64,000 nucleotides of DNA from Nocardia gamkensis NBRC 108242 (GTDB lineage Bacteria > Actinomycetota > Actinomycetes > Mycobacteriales > Mycobacteriaceae). Position 1 is the first letter of the stretch. Each line of letters begins with the position of its first letter. This document shows positions 25,429-33,527 of this stretch, one piece after another. Position numbers and translations under genes: made by a program. The stretch lies in the NCBI RefSeq assembly GCF_001612985.1, contig NZ_BDBM01000017.1, positions 93,232 through 157,231 on the forward strand, in the 5' to 3' direction. Under the pieces are notes generated by a model, which was given only the letters and a program-made list of their open reading frames with translations, ran no database searches and was not told where the DNA came from.

Positions 25429-26220
25429 ATGACAACGGCGATCGAGTCCACCGGCTTCGCCCGGCAGCTCAAGCATTGGCGGACGCTGCGCCGGGTCAGC
25501 CAGCTCGACCTCGCGATCCGCGCCGACACCACGCAGCGTCACCTGAGCTTCCTGGAGCAGGGCCGCTCGCGCCCCGGCCGCACCATGGTGGTGCGGCTGG
25601 CCGAATCACTGGAGCTGTCGCTGCGTGAACGCAACGGACTGCTGCTGGCCGCGGGATACGCGCCGATCTTCCCCGAATCGGAACTCGACACCGTGGAACT
25701 GGCGCCGGTGCTGGAGGCGTTACGCGCCATTCTGGACGGCCATCTGCCCTACCCGGCGCTGGTCGTGCGGCCCTACGGCATCCTGCTCGCCGCCAACGCC
25801 GCCTTCGACGTGCTCACCGAGGGCGCCGCACCGTGGCTGCTGGAACCACCGGTCAACGTGCTGCGGCTCGCGCTGCATCCGGACGGCTTGGCCGCCCGCG
25901 TGGTCAACCTGCCCGAATGGGGAAGGCACGTCACCGAAGCGCTGCGCAACCGGATGGCCCGCAGCCCCGATCCCGTCCTGGACGAGCTGATCGACGAGCT
26001 GGAGACCTATCTGCCGTCCACGGAGCCGGGACCGGGGCATCTGGGTTTCGCGGTGCCATTGCGCCTGCGCTGCGCCGAAGGGGAATTGCGTTTGATCACC
26101 ACGCTCACCTCGTTCGCCACCGCGGTGGACGTCACGCTCGCCGAACTGCAACTGGAGGCGTTTCTGCCCGGCGACGAGCAGACCACGCGAATTCTGCGCG
26201 AACGCGCGGCACGACGCTGA
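25429..26220 (+). CDS. XRE family regulator with MmyB-like ligand-binding domain
   Basis: 263 residues. HTH at about 10-65 (LKHWRTLRRVSQLDLAIRADTTQRHLSFLEQGRSRPGR), then the MmyB-like PAS domain (about 100-255), with PALVVRPYGILLAANAAFDVL and LTSFATAVDVTLAELQLEAFLPGDEQT. This architecture is common in actinobacteria beside oxidoreductase genes, which it regulates in response to a bound small molecule. It is divergent from the NTF2-like/dehydrogenase operon. Confidence 0.9.
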   Translation: MTTAIESTGFARQLKHWRTLRRVSQLDLAIRADTTQRHLSFLEQGRSRPGRTMVVRLAESLELSLRERNGLLLAAGYAPIFPESELDTVELAPVLEALRAILDGHLPYPALVVRPYGILLAANAAFDVLTEGAAPWLLEPPVNVLRLALHPDGLAARVVNLPEWGRHVTEALRNRMARSPDPVLDELIDELETYLPSTEPGPGHLGFAVPLRLRCAEGELRLITTLTSFATAVDVTLAELQLEAFLPGDEQTTRILRERAARR

Positions 26221-26361
26221 TCGGGGCTATCGCGCCCGCCACGACCAGCCGATGCTGGACCGGCTCGACATGCGGGCTGGGCGGCGACCAGGAACCGTGT
26301 CGATCCGGCGGTCTGCCAGGTTCCGATTGCCGCCGCCGAATCGCCGCGCACCCGAGGATCG

Positions 26362-26386
26362 GTCCCGCAGGTCGGCCCTGCGGGAC
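26362..26386. terminator. hairpin between converging genes
   Basis: Arms 26362-26371 and 26377-26386 (GTCCCGCAGG / CCTGCGGGAC), loop of 5. It sits 13 bases past the monooxygenase stop on the minus strand and about 140 bases past the XRE stop on the plus strand. Confidence 0.6.
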
Positions 26387-26398
26387 TTCACCCTCGAC

Positions 26399-27601
26399 TC
26401 ACACCGCCGCGAGTTCGCGCTCGGCCGGTGCCTCCCAATCGATCCGGTAGCGCTGCTCGGGTCCCATGGTCTTCTCCGGTTTCATCACGGTCTTGGCCAT
26501 CAGCGGCATGAGCAGCTGCATGAACTTGCGTCCCACCGGCCCCGGCGTCTTGCTGTGGTTGATCTTCGCCGCCCGGGCCGCGACGCCTTCCACGCGCTCG
26601 CGCCGCAGCCGCTCGTAGACCGCGAACGCCTCCGGAGCGGGCAGATCGCGCAGGCACCTGGCCAGCTGCACACCGCTCTCGATCGCCAGCGACGCGCCCT
26701 GGCCGGAACTGTTGGACGGGGCGTGCACGGCATCGCCGACCAGCACGATGCGTCCGCGATGCCAATGCGGCACCGGCGGCATGATGTGCAGCGCGCCCAC
26801 CACCTCCAGCTGGTCCTCGGTGGTGCGGCGAGCGAGTTCGCCGCCGGGGCTGTCGTCGCGGTAGGTCTCGCGCAGGATCTTCAACCAGTGCGCGTTCGGT
26901 ACCGCCCGCGCCGCGGTGAGCGACAGGTACTCCTTGTGCGGCAGATTCGCACCCCAGGCCACCCGCCCGTCGCCGAGCGGCCAGTACAGGTAGTACGCCC
27001 GCTTGCCGAACGCGAAGGTCATGGTGTCGGCCGGGATCTCGGCGTCGCACTCGGTGGTCGCGCCGAAGCCGAGCATGCCGGTGTAGCCGGGACCGGGGGC
27101 GTTCGGGTCGATCAGCGTGCGCACCCGCGAGCGGATGCCGTCCGCGCCGATCAGCACGTCGGCGGTGGCGGTGCTGCCGTCGGCGAACCGGGCGGTGATG
27201 CCGGATTCGTCCTCGTGCACGTCGACCAGGCGCTTGTCGTACTCGAACGGCACCCCCGCCGCGGTCGCGTGCCGGTGCAGCGCTCGATGCAACTCGCTGC
27301 GGTCGACCACTTGCAGCGGCGGCACATCGGAGAGGCCCGGCAGTGTCAGCACCTTGTCTCCGACTGCCATGTTCATCTTCGTGACCGGCAGCGCGATCTC
27401 GCGGACCGGATCGCCCGCTCCGATGATGTCGAGGGCGGCGATGCCGTTGGGCGCCAGCGCGAGTCCGCTGCCGATGCCGTAGGAAGGGCCGGGGTAGGCC
27501 TCGTAGACGCAGGCTTCGATGCCCGCCTTGCGCAGGGCCGTCGCGACGACGGGGCCGGCGATGCCGCCACCGATCACCAGGGCGGTACGTGTTGTGGACA
27601 T
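26399..27601 (-). CDS. FAD-dependent aromatic-type monooxygenase
   Basis: 400 residues, class A flavoprotein hydroxylase. FAD motif GGGIAGPVVATALRKAG at about 11-27, the mid-sequence DG motif LIGADGIRSRVR, and the second FAD motif GRIVLVGDAVHAPSNSSGQGASLAIE. These features define the PHBH-like group (UbiH, tetracycline-modifying enzymes and others). The substrate is unknown. It follows a PadR gene (179 bases) and an MFS pump on the same strand, so a role in detoxifying an exported compound is possible. Confidence 0.9.
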   Translation of the reverse strand: MSTTRTALVIGGGIAGPVVATALRKAGIEACVYEAYPGPSYGIGSGLALAPNGIAALDIIGAGDPVREIALPVTKMNMAVGDKVLTLPGLSDVPPLQVVDRSELHRALHRHATAAGVPFEYDKRLVDVHEDESGITARFADGSTATADVLIGADGIRSRVRTLIDPNAPGPGYTGMLGFGATTECDAEIPADTMTFAFGKRAYYLYWPLGDGRVAWGANLPHKEYLSLTAARAVPNAHWLKILRETYRDDSPGGELARRTTEDQLEVVGALHIMPPVPHWHRGRIVLVGDAVHAPSNSSGQGASLAIESGVQLARCLRDLPAPEAFAVYERLRRERVEGVAARAAKINHSKTPGPVGRKFMQLLMPLMAKTVMKPEKTMGPEQRYRIDWEAPAERELAAV

Positions 27602-27780
27602 GGGTGTCTCCAGGATTCGTGCGATACGGGTTTCGGTTCCCGCACCGACCCACGCGCCACCCACCCGGTTATCCTGTGGTTGCCAGCCTTGTAGCCGGGT
27701 GCGCGTTCGCGGGCGCGGTTCGAGACTGTTCGATCGGGCCCGGCGGCGGTGTTGCCGCACCACGCCGGGTCCGGTTTCGG

Positions 27781-28425
27781 CTAGTTCTCGGTCATCCCCC
27801 TCTCCACCAGCTCGGTGATCTCCGACGGCAGCGCGCCGCGCTCGTGCCACTCACGCCATTGCGCCAGTCCCGGGAAGGTGCCCTCGGTCAGCTCGTCACG
27901 CAGCGAACGTGTCCACGCCGCCTCGGCTTCCAGCATCGCCAGCCCGAACTCGGACTCGATGACGAACAGCCGCGGCAGCGCGCCCGCGAGTTCGCCGAGT
28001 TCGCGGCGAACCGTCCCGATGGTCTGCTCCAGCGCTTCGAGACGGGTACCGAGCAGTTCGACCACCTCGGCGGGCGGAAGCACCGCGAGAATGGACAGAC
28101 CCGCGACGAACCGGTGATGTTCCGGTTCCGGAGTCGACAGCAGCTCCCTGGTCCAATCGGCCATCTCGGCGCGGCCCGCGTCGGTGATCCGGTAGATCAC
28201 CCGCTCCGGTCGCGCGCCCGCCCGCTCGCTGCCGACCACCTCGAGGAAGCCGACCTTGGCCATGTTCTGCACGACCGTGTAGAGCGAACCCCACTTGATC
28301 GCCATGTCGTGGTCTTTGCCCCGGTCGCGCAGGGTCTGCGCGATCTCGTACCGGTGCATCGGGCGTTCGATGATCACGGATAGCACCGCGAGCGCCAGCA
28401 GGTTGTCGACCTTGCGTTTCTTCAT
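27781..28425 (-). CDS. PadR family transcriptional regulator
   Basis: 214 residues. Winged helix at about 5-85 (LLALAVLSVIIERPMHRYEIAQTLR and IKWGSLYTVVQNMAKVGFLEVV, with the RITDAGR beta-wing), then a helical dimerisation domain. PadR proteins usually repress pumps or detoxification enzymes. It sits downstream of the MFS pump and upstream of an FAD monooxygenase, all leftward. A long inverted repeat just upstream (28,440-28,473) is the likely autoregulatory operator. Confidence 0.92.
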   Translation of the reverse strand: MKKRKVDNLLALAVLSVIIERPMHRYEIAQTLRDRGKDHDMAIKWGSLYTVVQNMAKVGFLEVVGSERAGARPERVIYRITDAGRAEMADWTRELLSTPEPEHHRFVAGLSILAVLPPAEVVELLGTRLEALEQTIGTVRRELGELAGALPRLFVIESEFGLAMLEAEAAWTRSLRDELTEGTFPGLAQWREWHERGALPSEITELVERGMTEN

Positions 28426-28439
28426 CGCGGCACCTCCTC

Positions 28440-28473
28440 ATTACTCGTGTACGAATATACGTCTACGAGTAAT
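28440..28473 (-). promoter_or_regulatory. PadR operator candidate: ATTACTCGT-N16-ACGAGTAAT
   Basis: Perfect 9-base arms (28440-28448, 28465-28473) in the 62 bases between the MFS stop and the PadR start. The AT-rich centre (TACGAATATACGT) fits a promoter under the operator. PadR family sites are typically long, spaced palindromes of this kind. Confidence 0.6.
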
Positions 28474-28487
28474 AAGCCGCAAGCGAT

Positions 28488-30521
28488 TCAGGCGGGCACC
28501 GTCTGCTGCTCCCGCGCCTGCTCTTCGAGCAACTTCGTGGCGATGTTCGTCAACGCCTGGTCCAGCAGCGCGCGATCGGCCGGATCGGCTTCGTTCCAGT
28601 CGTCGAGCCTGCCGTCGAGCCAGCGCCGCCAGGCCGCCTTGATCCGGTCCAGCTCGGCGGTGCCGGAGTCGGTGAGCCGCAACCGTTGCCCCTCCCGCAT
28701 CAGGTACCCCTCCGCGCCTACCTGGTCGTAGATCGGCTCGATCACCTCCTCTGGCAGTCGGTGCTCGCGCGCTATCTCGGCCAGCGTGGCGTGGCCCCGC
28801 AGCCGGTCGCGCAGATACACCTGCCCGAGTGCCCAAGCCTCTCCGCGAGTGAGGTCGCTGTCCGCGTCGGCGAGGATGCGCGGGCCGATCGGATCCCCCT
28901 CCCGAGCCCTGCGCATGGTGCCCGCGATGGCCCTTTCCAGTTGCACCAGGCGATCGGGTGAGTCGGGTACCGAGAACCCCTCGCCGACATCGCTCGCGCC
29001 CGCCCGCGCGCTGTCCCGCAGCGGCACCTCGGGCAAAAACCACGCGATCACGAATCCGGCCAGCGCGACCGGCACGACCCAGAAGAACACGTGGTCGATG
29101 GAGTCCGCGTACGCGTCGATGATGGGCGCCGACTGTTCGGCGGGCAGCGCGCGCAGCGATTGCGGGTCCGCCGCCACAGCCGGTGTCACCACACCCACGC
29201 GGACCAGCGCGGCGGCGAGGTCGGGGCCGATCTCGTTGCTGTAGAGGGTGCCGAAGATCGCCGTGCCGAAGGCGCTGCCCAGCGTGCGGAAGAAGGTGAC
29301 GCCGGAGGTCGCCGTGCCCAGCTGCGCGTAGGGCACGGTGTTCTGCACGACGATGGTGAGCACCTGCATGGCCAGTCCGATGCCGAGGCCGAGGATCAGC
29401 ATGTACAGCGACTCCAGCCACGTGCCGGTGGTCCGGCCCATCGTGGACATCAGGTACAGGCCGAGCGCCATGACCAGCGTGCCCACGATCGGGAAGTACC
29501 GATAGCGCCCGGTCTTGCCGACCACCTGCCCGGACAGGATCGAGGTGGTGAACAGGCCTGCCACCAGCGGCAGGGTGCGCACGCCCGACATGGTGGCCGA
29601 GACCCCGTCCACGTATTGCAGATACGCGGGTAGATAGGTCATCGAGCCGAGCATCGCGAAACCGACGATGAAACTGAGGATCGAGCACACCGTGAACACC
29701 CGGCTGCGGAACAACTCCATCGGAAGCATCGGTTCCGTGGCTCGCAACTCCACCGCCACGAATGTGACGAGTAGGAACACCGCCCCGGCGAAGAGGCCGA
29801 TGATCGTCGGCGATCCCCACGCGTATTGCTGCCCGCCCCATTCCAGGCCGAGGATCAGGCAGGAGACGCCCAGCGCCACCAGGCCGATTCCGGCGTAGTC
29901 GATGATCGGCCTGGCCGCGGCCCGCACCCGCGGGATCGTCCGCGCCGCCAGCACGATCATCACCACGGCGACCGGCACGTTCACGTAGAAGCACCAGCGC
30001 CAGCTGGCGTGGTCGGTGAACAGGCCGCCCAGCGTCGGACCGATCACCGTGGTCACGCCGAACACCGCTCCCAGCGCACCCTGGTATTTGCCACGCTGCC
30101 GCAGCGGGATGATGTCGGCGATCAGCGCCATCGAGGTGACCATCAGTCCACCCGCGCCGAAGCCCTGGATGCCGCGGGCGAGCACCAGCAGCAGCATGCC
30201 GTTCGCCAGGCCCGCCACCATCGAGCCCACGATGAAGATCACGGCACTGACCTGGAACACCAGTTTGCGGCCGAACAGATCGCCGAGTTTGCCCGCCAGC
30301 GCCGTCGCCACCGCCTCGGCGAGCAGGTACGAGGTGACCACCCACGCCATGTGCCCCGCCCCGCCGAGGTCGGCGACGATGGTGGGCAGCGCGGTGGACA
30401 CGATGGTCTGGTCCAGCGCCGCCATCAGCATGCCGAGCACGATGGTGCCGAACACGATGTTGGTCTTGGCCCTGCCCATCGGGGCACCGGGGTCCGCGGC
30501 GACAGCAACCGAACCGGCCAT
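28488..30521 (-). CDS. DHA2 (EmrB/QacA) MFS drug exporter with C-terminal winged-helix-like domain
   Basis: 677 residues. The first about 515 are a 14-helix drug/H+ antiporter: MLMAALDQTIVSTALPTIVADL (motif D1), GKLGDLFGRK (motif A), LARGIQGFGAGGLM (motif B) and GPTLGGLFTDHASWRW (motif C). After the last helix (about 500) comes a cytoplasmic tail of about 160 residues: TLAEIAREHRLPEEVIEPIYDQVGAEGYLMREGQRLRLTDSG, a MarR-like winged-helix pattern, then a helix pair. The pump probably expels a lipophilic toxin. It is flanked by TetR upstream and PadR downstream on the same strand. Confidence 0.9.
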   Translation of the reverse strand: MAGSVAVAADPGAPMGRAKTNIVFGTIVLGMLMAALDQTIVSTALPTIVADLGGAGHMAWVVTSYLLAEAVATALAGKLGDLFGRKLVFQVSAVIFIVGSMVAGLANGMLLLVLARGIQGFGAGGLMVTSMALIADIIPLRQRGKYQGALGAVFGVTTVIGPTLGGLFTDHASWRWCFYVNVPVAVVMIVLAARTIPRVRAAARPIIDYAGIGLVALGVSCLILGLEWGGQQYAWGSPTIIGLFAGAVFLLVTFVAVELRATEPMLPMELFRSRVFTVCSILSFIVGFAMLGSMTYLPAYLQYVDGVSATMSGVRTLPLVAGLFTTSILSGQVVGKTGRYRYFPIVGTLVMALGLYLMSTMGRTTGTWLESLYMLILGLGIGLAMQVLTIVVQNTVPYAQLGTATSGVTFFRTLGSAFGTAIFGTLYSNEIGPDLAAALVRVGVVTPAVAADPQSLRALPAEQSAPIIDAYADSIDHVFFWVVPVALAGFVIAWFLPEVPLRDSARAGASDVGEGFSVPDSPDRLVQLERAIAGTMRRAREGDPIGPRILADADSDLTRGEAWALGQVYLRDRLRGHATLAEIAREHRLPEEVIEPIYDQVGAEGYLMREGQRLRLTDSGTAELDRIKAAWRRWLDGRLDDWNEADPADRALLDQALTNIATKLLEEQAREQQTVPA

Positions 30522-30576
30522 CAGCTCAGTATGGGACTTCGCCGCTTGGATGGATATCCAGCGACACGACAGCGAA

Positions 30577-31239
30577 TCAGCCGGGCAGGTCCTCGGACGC
30601 CGTCTCGTCCGCCCGCTCGATCAGCGACATCGCGATCGGGACCAGCAGATCCACGAGCTCGGCCACCGTCGGACGCGGGTCGGCGAGCACCCACTCGTGC
30701 GCCAGCCCGTTGATCGCGCCGATCAAGGCGCTCGCACCCCACCCCGGCGCGCCACGCACCCGCGAACCCGGAGCGACCACCGGCACCACGTGCGACTCCA
30801 GCATGGACGCCCACTCGTGTCGTCGTTCGCGACGGTGCCGCTCCATCCGGTCGCTCACCCCGACCACTTCGATGAACGCGACCTTCGCGCGGTAGGGATC
30901 GGAGCCGATCGAGGCCAGGTAGGCCGTCACGACGGCGGTCATCGCGGCGGGCAGGTCGAAGCGGGGGTCGAGATCACCCAGCCGCCCCAGCACGGCGGCG
31001 GCGGCCTCGTCCTGGATCCGGTCATAGGCGGCGACCAGCACGTCCTCTCTGGCCTGGAACTCCTCGTAGAACTGTCGCTTGGACAACCCCGCGGCGGCGC
31101 ACACGTCGGCCAGCGAACAATCGGCGTAGCCGCGCTCGGCGAAGATCCGGGTGGCCGCGTCGAGGAACCGCCGACGCCGCTCGGCTTTCCGCTCCACGAC
31201 GGCACGCCCGCCGTATTGCCTGCCCACTGTCGCCGTCAC
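30577..31239 (-). CDS. TetR family transcriptional regulator
   Basis: 220 residues (GTG start; another GTG three codons upstream is possible). HTH at about 25-65: RFLDAATRIFAERGYADCSLADVCAAAGLSKRQFYEEFQARED. The rest is an all-helical ligand domain. The MFS exporter starts 55 bases downstream on the same strand, so this is likely its local repressor. A perfect palindrome TGGATATCCA lies in the 55-base gap (30,552-30,561). Confidence 0.9.
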   Translation of the reverse strand: MTATVGRQYGGRAVVERKAERRRRFLDAATRIFAERGYADCSLADVCAAAGLSKRQFYEEFQAREDVLVAAYDRIQDEAAAAVLGRLGDLDPRFDLPAAMTAVVTAYLASIGSDPYRAKVAFIEVVGVSDRMERHRRERRHEWASMLESHVVPVVAPGSRVRGAPGWGASALIGAINGLAHEWVLADPRPTVAELVDLLVPIAMSLIERADETASEDLPG

Positions 31240-31311
31240 ATCTCTCACCGTAGCGAAATCGCGGCGACCGCGAACCATGCCTTACCACCGGAGCCGGAGG
31301 TATCCGTTCTT

Positions 31312-31428
31312 GTGATCCGCGCCATCACACCGCGCGCGTTGCTGTGGCTGAAGGACCGGTTCGCGGGTGCGCCGGTGGGCGCCATCCTCGCGGCCGCCTT
31401 CCAGCAACCCATCGGCAGTGGCCGCTGA
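31312..31428 (+). CDS. possible 38-residue small protein
   Basis: GTG start with GGAGG 11 bases upstream. It reads MIRAITPRALLWLKDRF, then AGAPVGAILAAAFQQPIGSGR: an amphipathic first half and a more hydrophobic, Ala/Ile-rich second half. A perfect 13-base-arm hairpin begins 15 bases after the stop, as expected for a short independent transcript. No family is recognised. Confidence 0.35.
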   Translation: MIRAITPRALLWLKDRFAGAPVGAILAAAFQQPIGSGR

Positions 31429-31443
31429 AAAAATCTGGTGAGA

Positions 31444-31476
31444 GCTCGTGTCGCGGGCATGTTCCGCGACACGAGC
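31444..31476 (+). terminator. hairpin, 13-base perfect arms, 7-base loop
   Basis: GCTCGTGTCGCGG (31444-31456) pairs fully with 31464-31476 around GCATGTT. It follows the possible small gene and precedes the SDR promoter. Confidence 0.65.
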
Positions 31477-31518
31477 ATCCGCGTCTGAGACGATCGATTC
31501 GAAACCCTTCCCCCGGAA

Positions 31519-31534
31519 CTTACTCCAAAGTAAG
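31519..31534 (+). promoter_or_regulatory. operator-like palindrome CTTACT-CCAA-AGTAAG before the SDR gene
   Basis: Perfect 6-base arms, 4-base spacer, ending 8 bases before the SDR start codon. Size and form match TetR-type operators with TTACT/AGTAA half-sites. The TetR gene nearby is a candidate binder, but any other regulator is possible. Confidence 0.5.
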
Positions 31535-31542
31535 GTTGACGC

Positions 31543-32418
31543 ATGGCGTGGAAACCAACTGAGATCCCGGACCAGACGGGGCGCACCTTTGTCATCACCG
31601 GCGCGAACGGCGGTCTCGGCGCCGTCGCCACGAAGGTCTTGGCGGCCAAGGGCGCGACCGTGATCATGGCCTGCCGCAACGCGGTCAAGGCGAAAGAGGT
31701 CGCCGGCGGCATCGACGGCGACGTCCGCGTGGCCGAACTCGACCTCGCCGATCTGGCCTCGGTGCGCAAGTTCGCCGACGCCGGTGGTGAGTTCGATGTC
31801 CTGGTCAACAACGCGGGCCTGATGAACATCCCGTTCTCGCGGACCAAGGACGGGTTCGAAACCCAGTGGGGCGTCAACCACCTCGGACACTTCGCGCTCA
31901 CCGGCCTGCTGCTGGACCGGATCAAGGACCGGGTGGTCACCCTCTCCAGCATCGCGCACAAGCAGACCCCGAAGCTGTGGATCGACGACCTCGACTACGA
32001 GAACCGTCGCTACCAGCGCAATCTCGCCTATGCGCAATCCAAGCTGTGCAATCTGATGTTCGCCCGCGAATTGCAGCGCAGGCTGCGGGAATCCGGCTCG
32101 GACAAGCGCTCCTACGGTGTGCACCCCGGTGTCTCGGCCACCGACCTCTTCGCCCACACCGAGACGCCGCTCGATTACGTCTCGAAGCCGTTCATTCGTC
32201 TGATCGGCCACTCGCCCGCCAAGGCCGCGCACTCGACTCTGTTCGCCGCGACCATGCCCGACGCCGATCCCGAGATCTACTGGGGGCCGACCCGGCTCTT
32301 CGGAAGCCAGGGACCGGTGCGGCCCTCCTCGTCCACCCGTTTGTCGCAGAACCGGGAGCTGTGGCAGCGGCTGTGGGCCGAGTCCGAACGCAAGACCGGC
32401 GTCATCTACCCGTTCTGA
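31543..32418 (+). CDS. short-chain dehydrogenase/reductase (retinol/protochlorophyllide reductase-like)
   Basis: 291 residues. Cofactor motif TGANGGLG at 19-26, VNNAG, the catalytic YAQSK (Tyr-x3-Lys) and an upstream Ser in TLSSIAHKQ. The Arg in MACRN after beta-2 suggests NADP(H). The C-terminus (YWGPTRLFGSQGP) matches the actinobacterial SDR group often annotated as SDR family NAD(P)-dependent oxidoreductase. The start is set by the ATG 8 bases after a palindrome, so the gene is probably tightly repressed or has a very short leader. Confidence 0.9.
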   Translation: MAWKPTEIPDQTGRTFVITGANGGLGAVATKVLAAKGATVIMACRNAVKAKEVAGGIDGDVRVAELDLADLASVRKFADAGGEFDVLVNNAGLMNIPFSRTKDGFETQWGVNHLGHFALTGLLLDRIKDRVVTLSSIAHKQTPKLWIDDLDYENRRYQRNLAYAQSKLCNLMFARELQRRLRESGSDKRSYGVHPGVSATDLFAHTETPLDYVSKPFIRLIGHSPAKAAHSTLFAATMPDADPEIYWGPTRLFGSQGPVRPSSSTRLSQNRELWQRLWAESERKTGVIYPF

Positions 32419-32483
32419 GCCGGGCACAGTCCGAGGATCGGTGCCCCGCGAGGATGGCGGCTCATCGCCAGGGGGGCACCGGC

Positions 32484-32524
32484 GGACCGCTCGCTCGCAA
32501 CGGCTCATCCGTGGCGAGCGGTCC
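32484..32524 (+). terminator. hairpin after the SDR gene
   Basis: GGACCGCTCGC (32484-32494) pairs with GCGAGCGGTCC (32514-32524). A second inverted repeat (GGTGCCCC/GGGGCACC) lies just upstream, so two hairpins follow the SDR stop. Confidence 0.55.
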
Positions 32525-32667
32525 TTGCCTGCCCAAGAGCCGACCGGCTCGGGTCGAGCCGGCCCCGCACCCGGCCGACAGCCGCCCCAGCGTTGGACCG
32601 GAGTACAGTCCCAGCCTGCGCAGAACGGCGTACCTGGCTCTACGGCCCGCGTAGTAGAACGGGTACC

Positions 32668-33144
32668 GTGGAAGCCGTGTCCGCCTCCCCCCGCCGCTCG
32701 GCACACAACCGCCCGGCCCTCATCGCGCTGGTGATCGTCGCCGCGCTGGGCTGCCTGGCGCTGGCCTGGTGGCAGTGGGAGCGGTACGAATCCGCGAGCG
32801 GCACCGCCCAGAACCTCGGATACGCGCTGCAATGGCCCCTGTTCGCGGGGTTCGCCGTCTTCGCGTACTTCCGGTTCGTCCGGCTCGAGCGCGAGGCCGG
32901 CGCCCAGGAGAACGAGTCCACCGCGGCGGGGCCGCGCGCTTCCACCGCAGCCGGGCGCGCCACGAAACCGGTCGCGCCCACGGAGCTGCCGGCCGGTCTG
33001 CTACCCGAGCGCCCGAAGGCCGTCCAGGACGAGGATCCCGTGCTCGCCGAGTACAACCGGTACCTGGCCGCGCTGCACGCCCACGACATCGATGACCAGG
33101 TCCGCGCGGCAGGCCTGCATACCAGCGAGAGGAGCGCCGGTTGA
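32668..33144 (+). CDS. conserved mycobacterial-type membrane protein (LprD/Rv1343c-like)
   Basis: 158 residues, GTG start. Two membrane helices (about 15-37, ALIALVIVAALGCLALAWWQW, and about 51-69) are followed by a disordered linker and a short conserved end, LPAGLLPERPKAVQDEDPVLAEYNRYLAALH. The segments WWQWERYESASGTAQNLGYALQWP and EYNRYLA are shared, as I recall, with Rv1343c (LprD). No lipobox is present here. It overlaps the next gene (DUF3817). This pair opens the part of the window that follows the M. tuberculosis gene order. Confidence 0.75.
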   Translation: MEAVSASPRRSAHNRPALIALVIVAALGCLALAWWQWERYESASGTAQNLGYALQWPLFAGFAVFAYFRFVRLEREAGAQENESTAAGPRASTAAGRATKPVAPTELPAGLLPERPKAVQDEDPVLAEYNRYLAALHAHDIDDQVRAAGLHTSERSAG

Positions 33145-33506
33145 CCACCAGCGAGAATTCCACCGAGACCACCGCCGTCCCGGCCCCGGCAGGCAACGCC
33201 GCCAAGATCCGCCCGGCGCTGCTGCGCTACCGGGCGCTGGCCTGGATCACCGGTCTCTGGCTGCTGCTGCTCACCGGCGAGATGATCGCCAAATACGGCT
33301 TCGACGTGCACACCCCCAGTTGGATCGCCGTCGTGCACGGTTGGGTGTACTTCGTCTACCTGCTGGTCACCGCCGACCTCGCGGTCAAGGTCCGCTGGCC
33401 GGCCCTGCGCACCGTCGGCACCCTGCTCGCAGGCACCATCCCGCTGCTGTCGTTCTTCGTCGAGCACGTCAACGCCAAGCAGGTCAAGCAGGACTTCGGC
33501 GTCTGA
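33141..33506 (+). CDS. DUF3817 membrane protein (Rv1342c-like)
   Basis: 121 residues from TTG at 33,141 with GAGAGGA 7 bases upstream, overlapping the previous stop by four bases. After about 25 disordered residues come three helices with the DUF3817 landmarks: ALLRYRALAWITGLWLLLLT, then VHGWVYFVYLLVTADLAVK and GTIPLLSFFVEH. The function is unknown. The family is conserved in actinobacteria next to rdgB/rph. A second DUF3817 protein is at 57,476-57,844. Confidence 0.85.
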   Translation: MTTSENSTETTAVPAPAGNAAKIRPALLRYRALAWITGLWLLLLTGEMIAKYGFDVHTPSWIAVVHGWVYFVYLLVTADLAVKVRWPALRTVGTLLAGTIPLLSFFVEHVNAKQVKQDFGV

Positions 33507-33527
33507 ACCGACCGATCGCCGCTCGCG

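Larger units (their letters stand above)
31240..31542. other. 303-base intergenic region between TetR and SDR genes
   Basis: Divergent upstream region. It holds a possible small gene (31,312-31,428), a strong hairpin (31,444-31,476) and an operator-like palindrome (31,519-31,534) just before the SDR start, all described separately. Confidence 0.5.
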
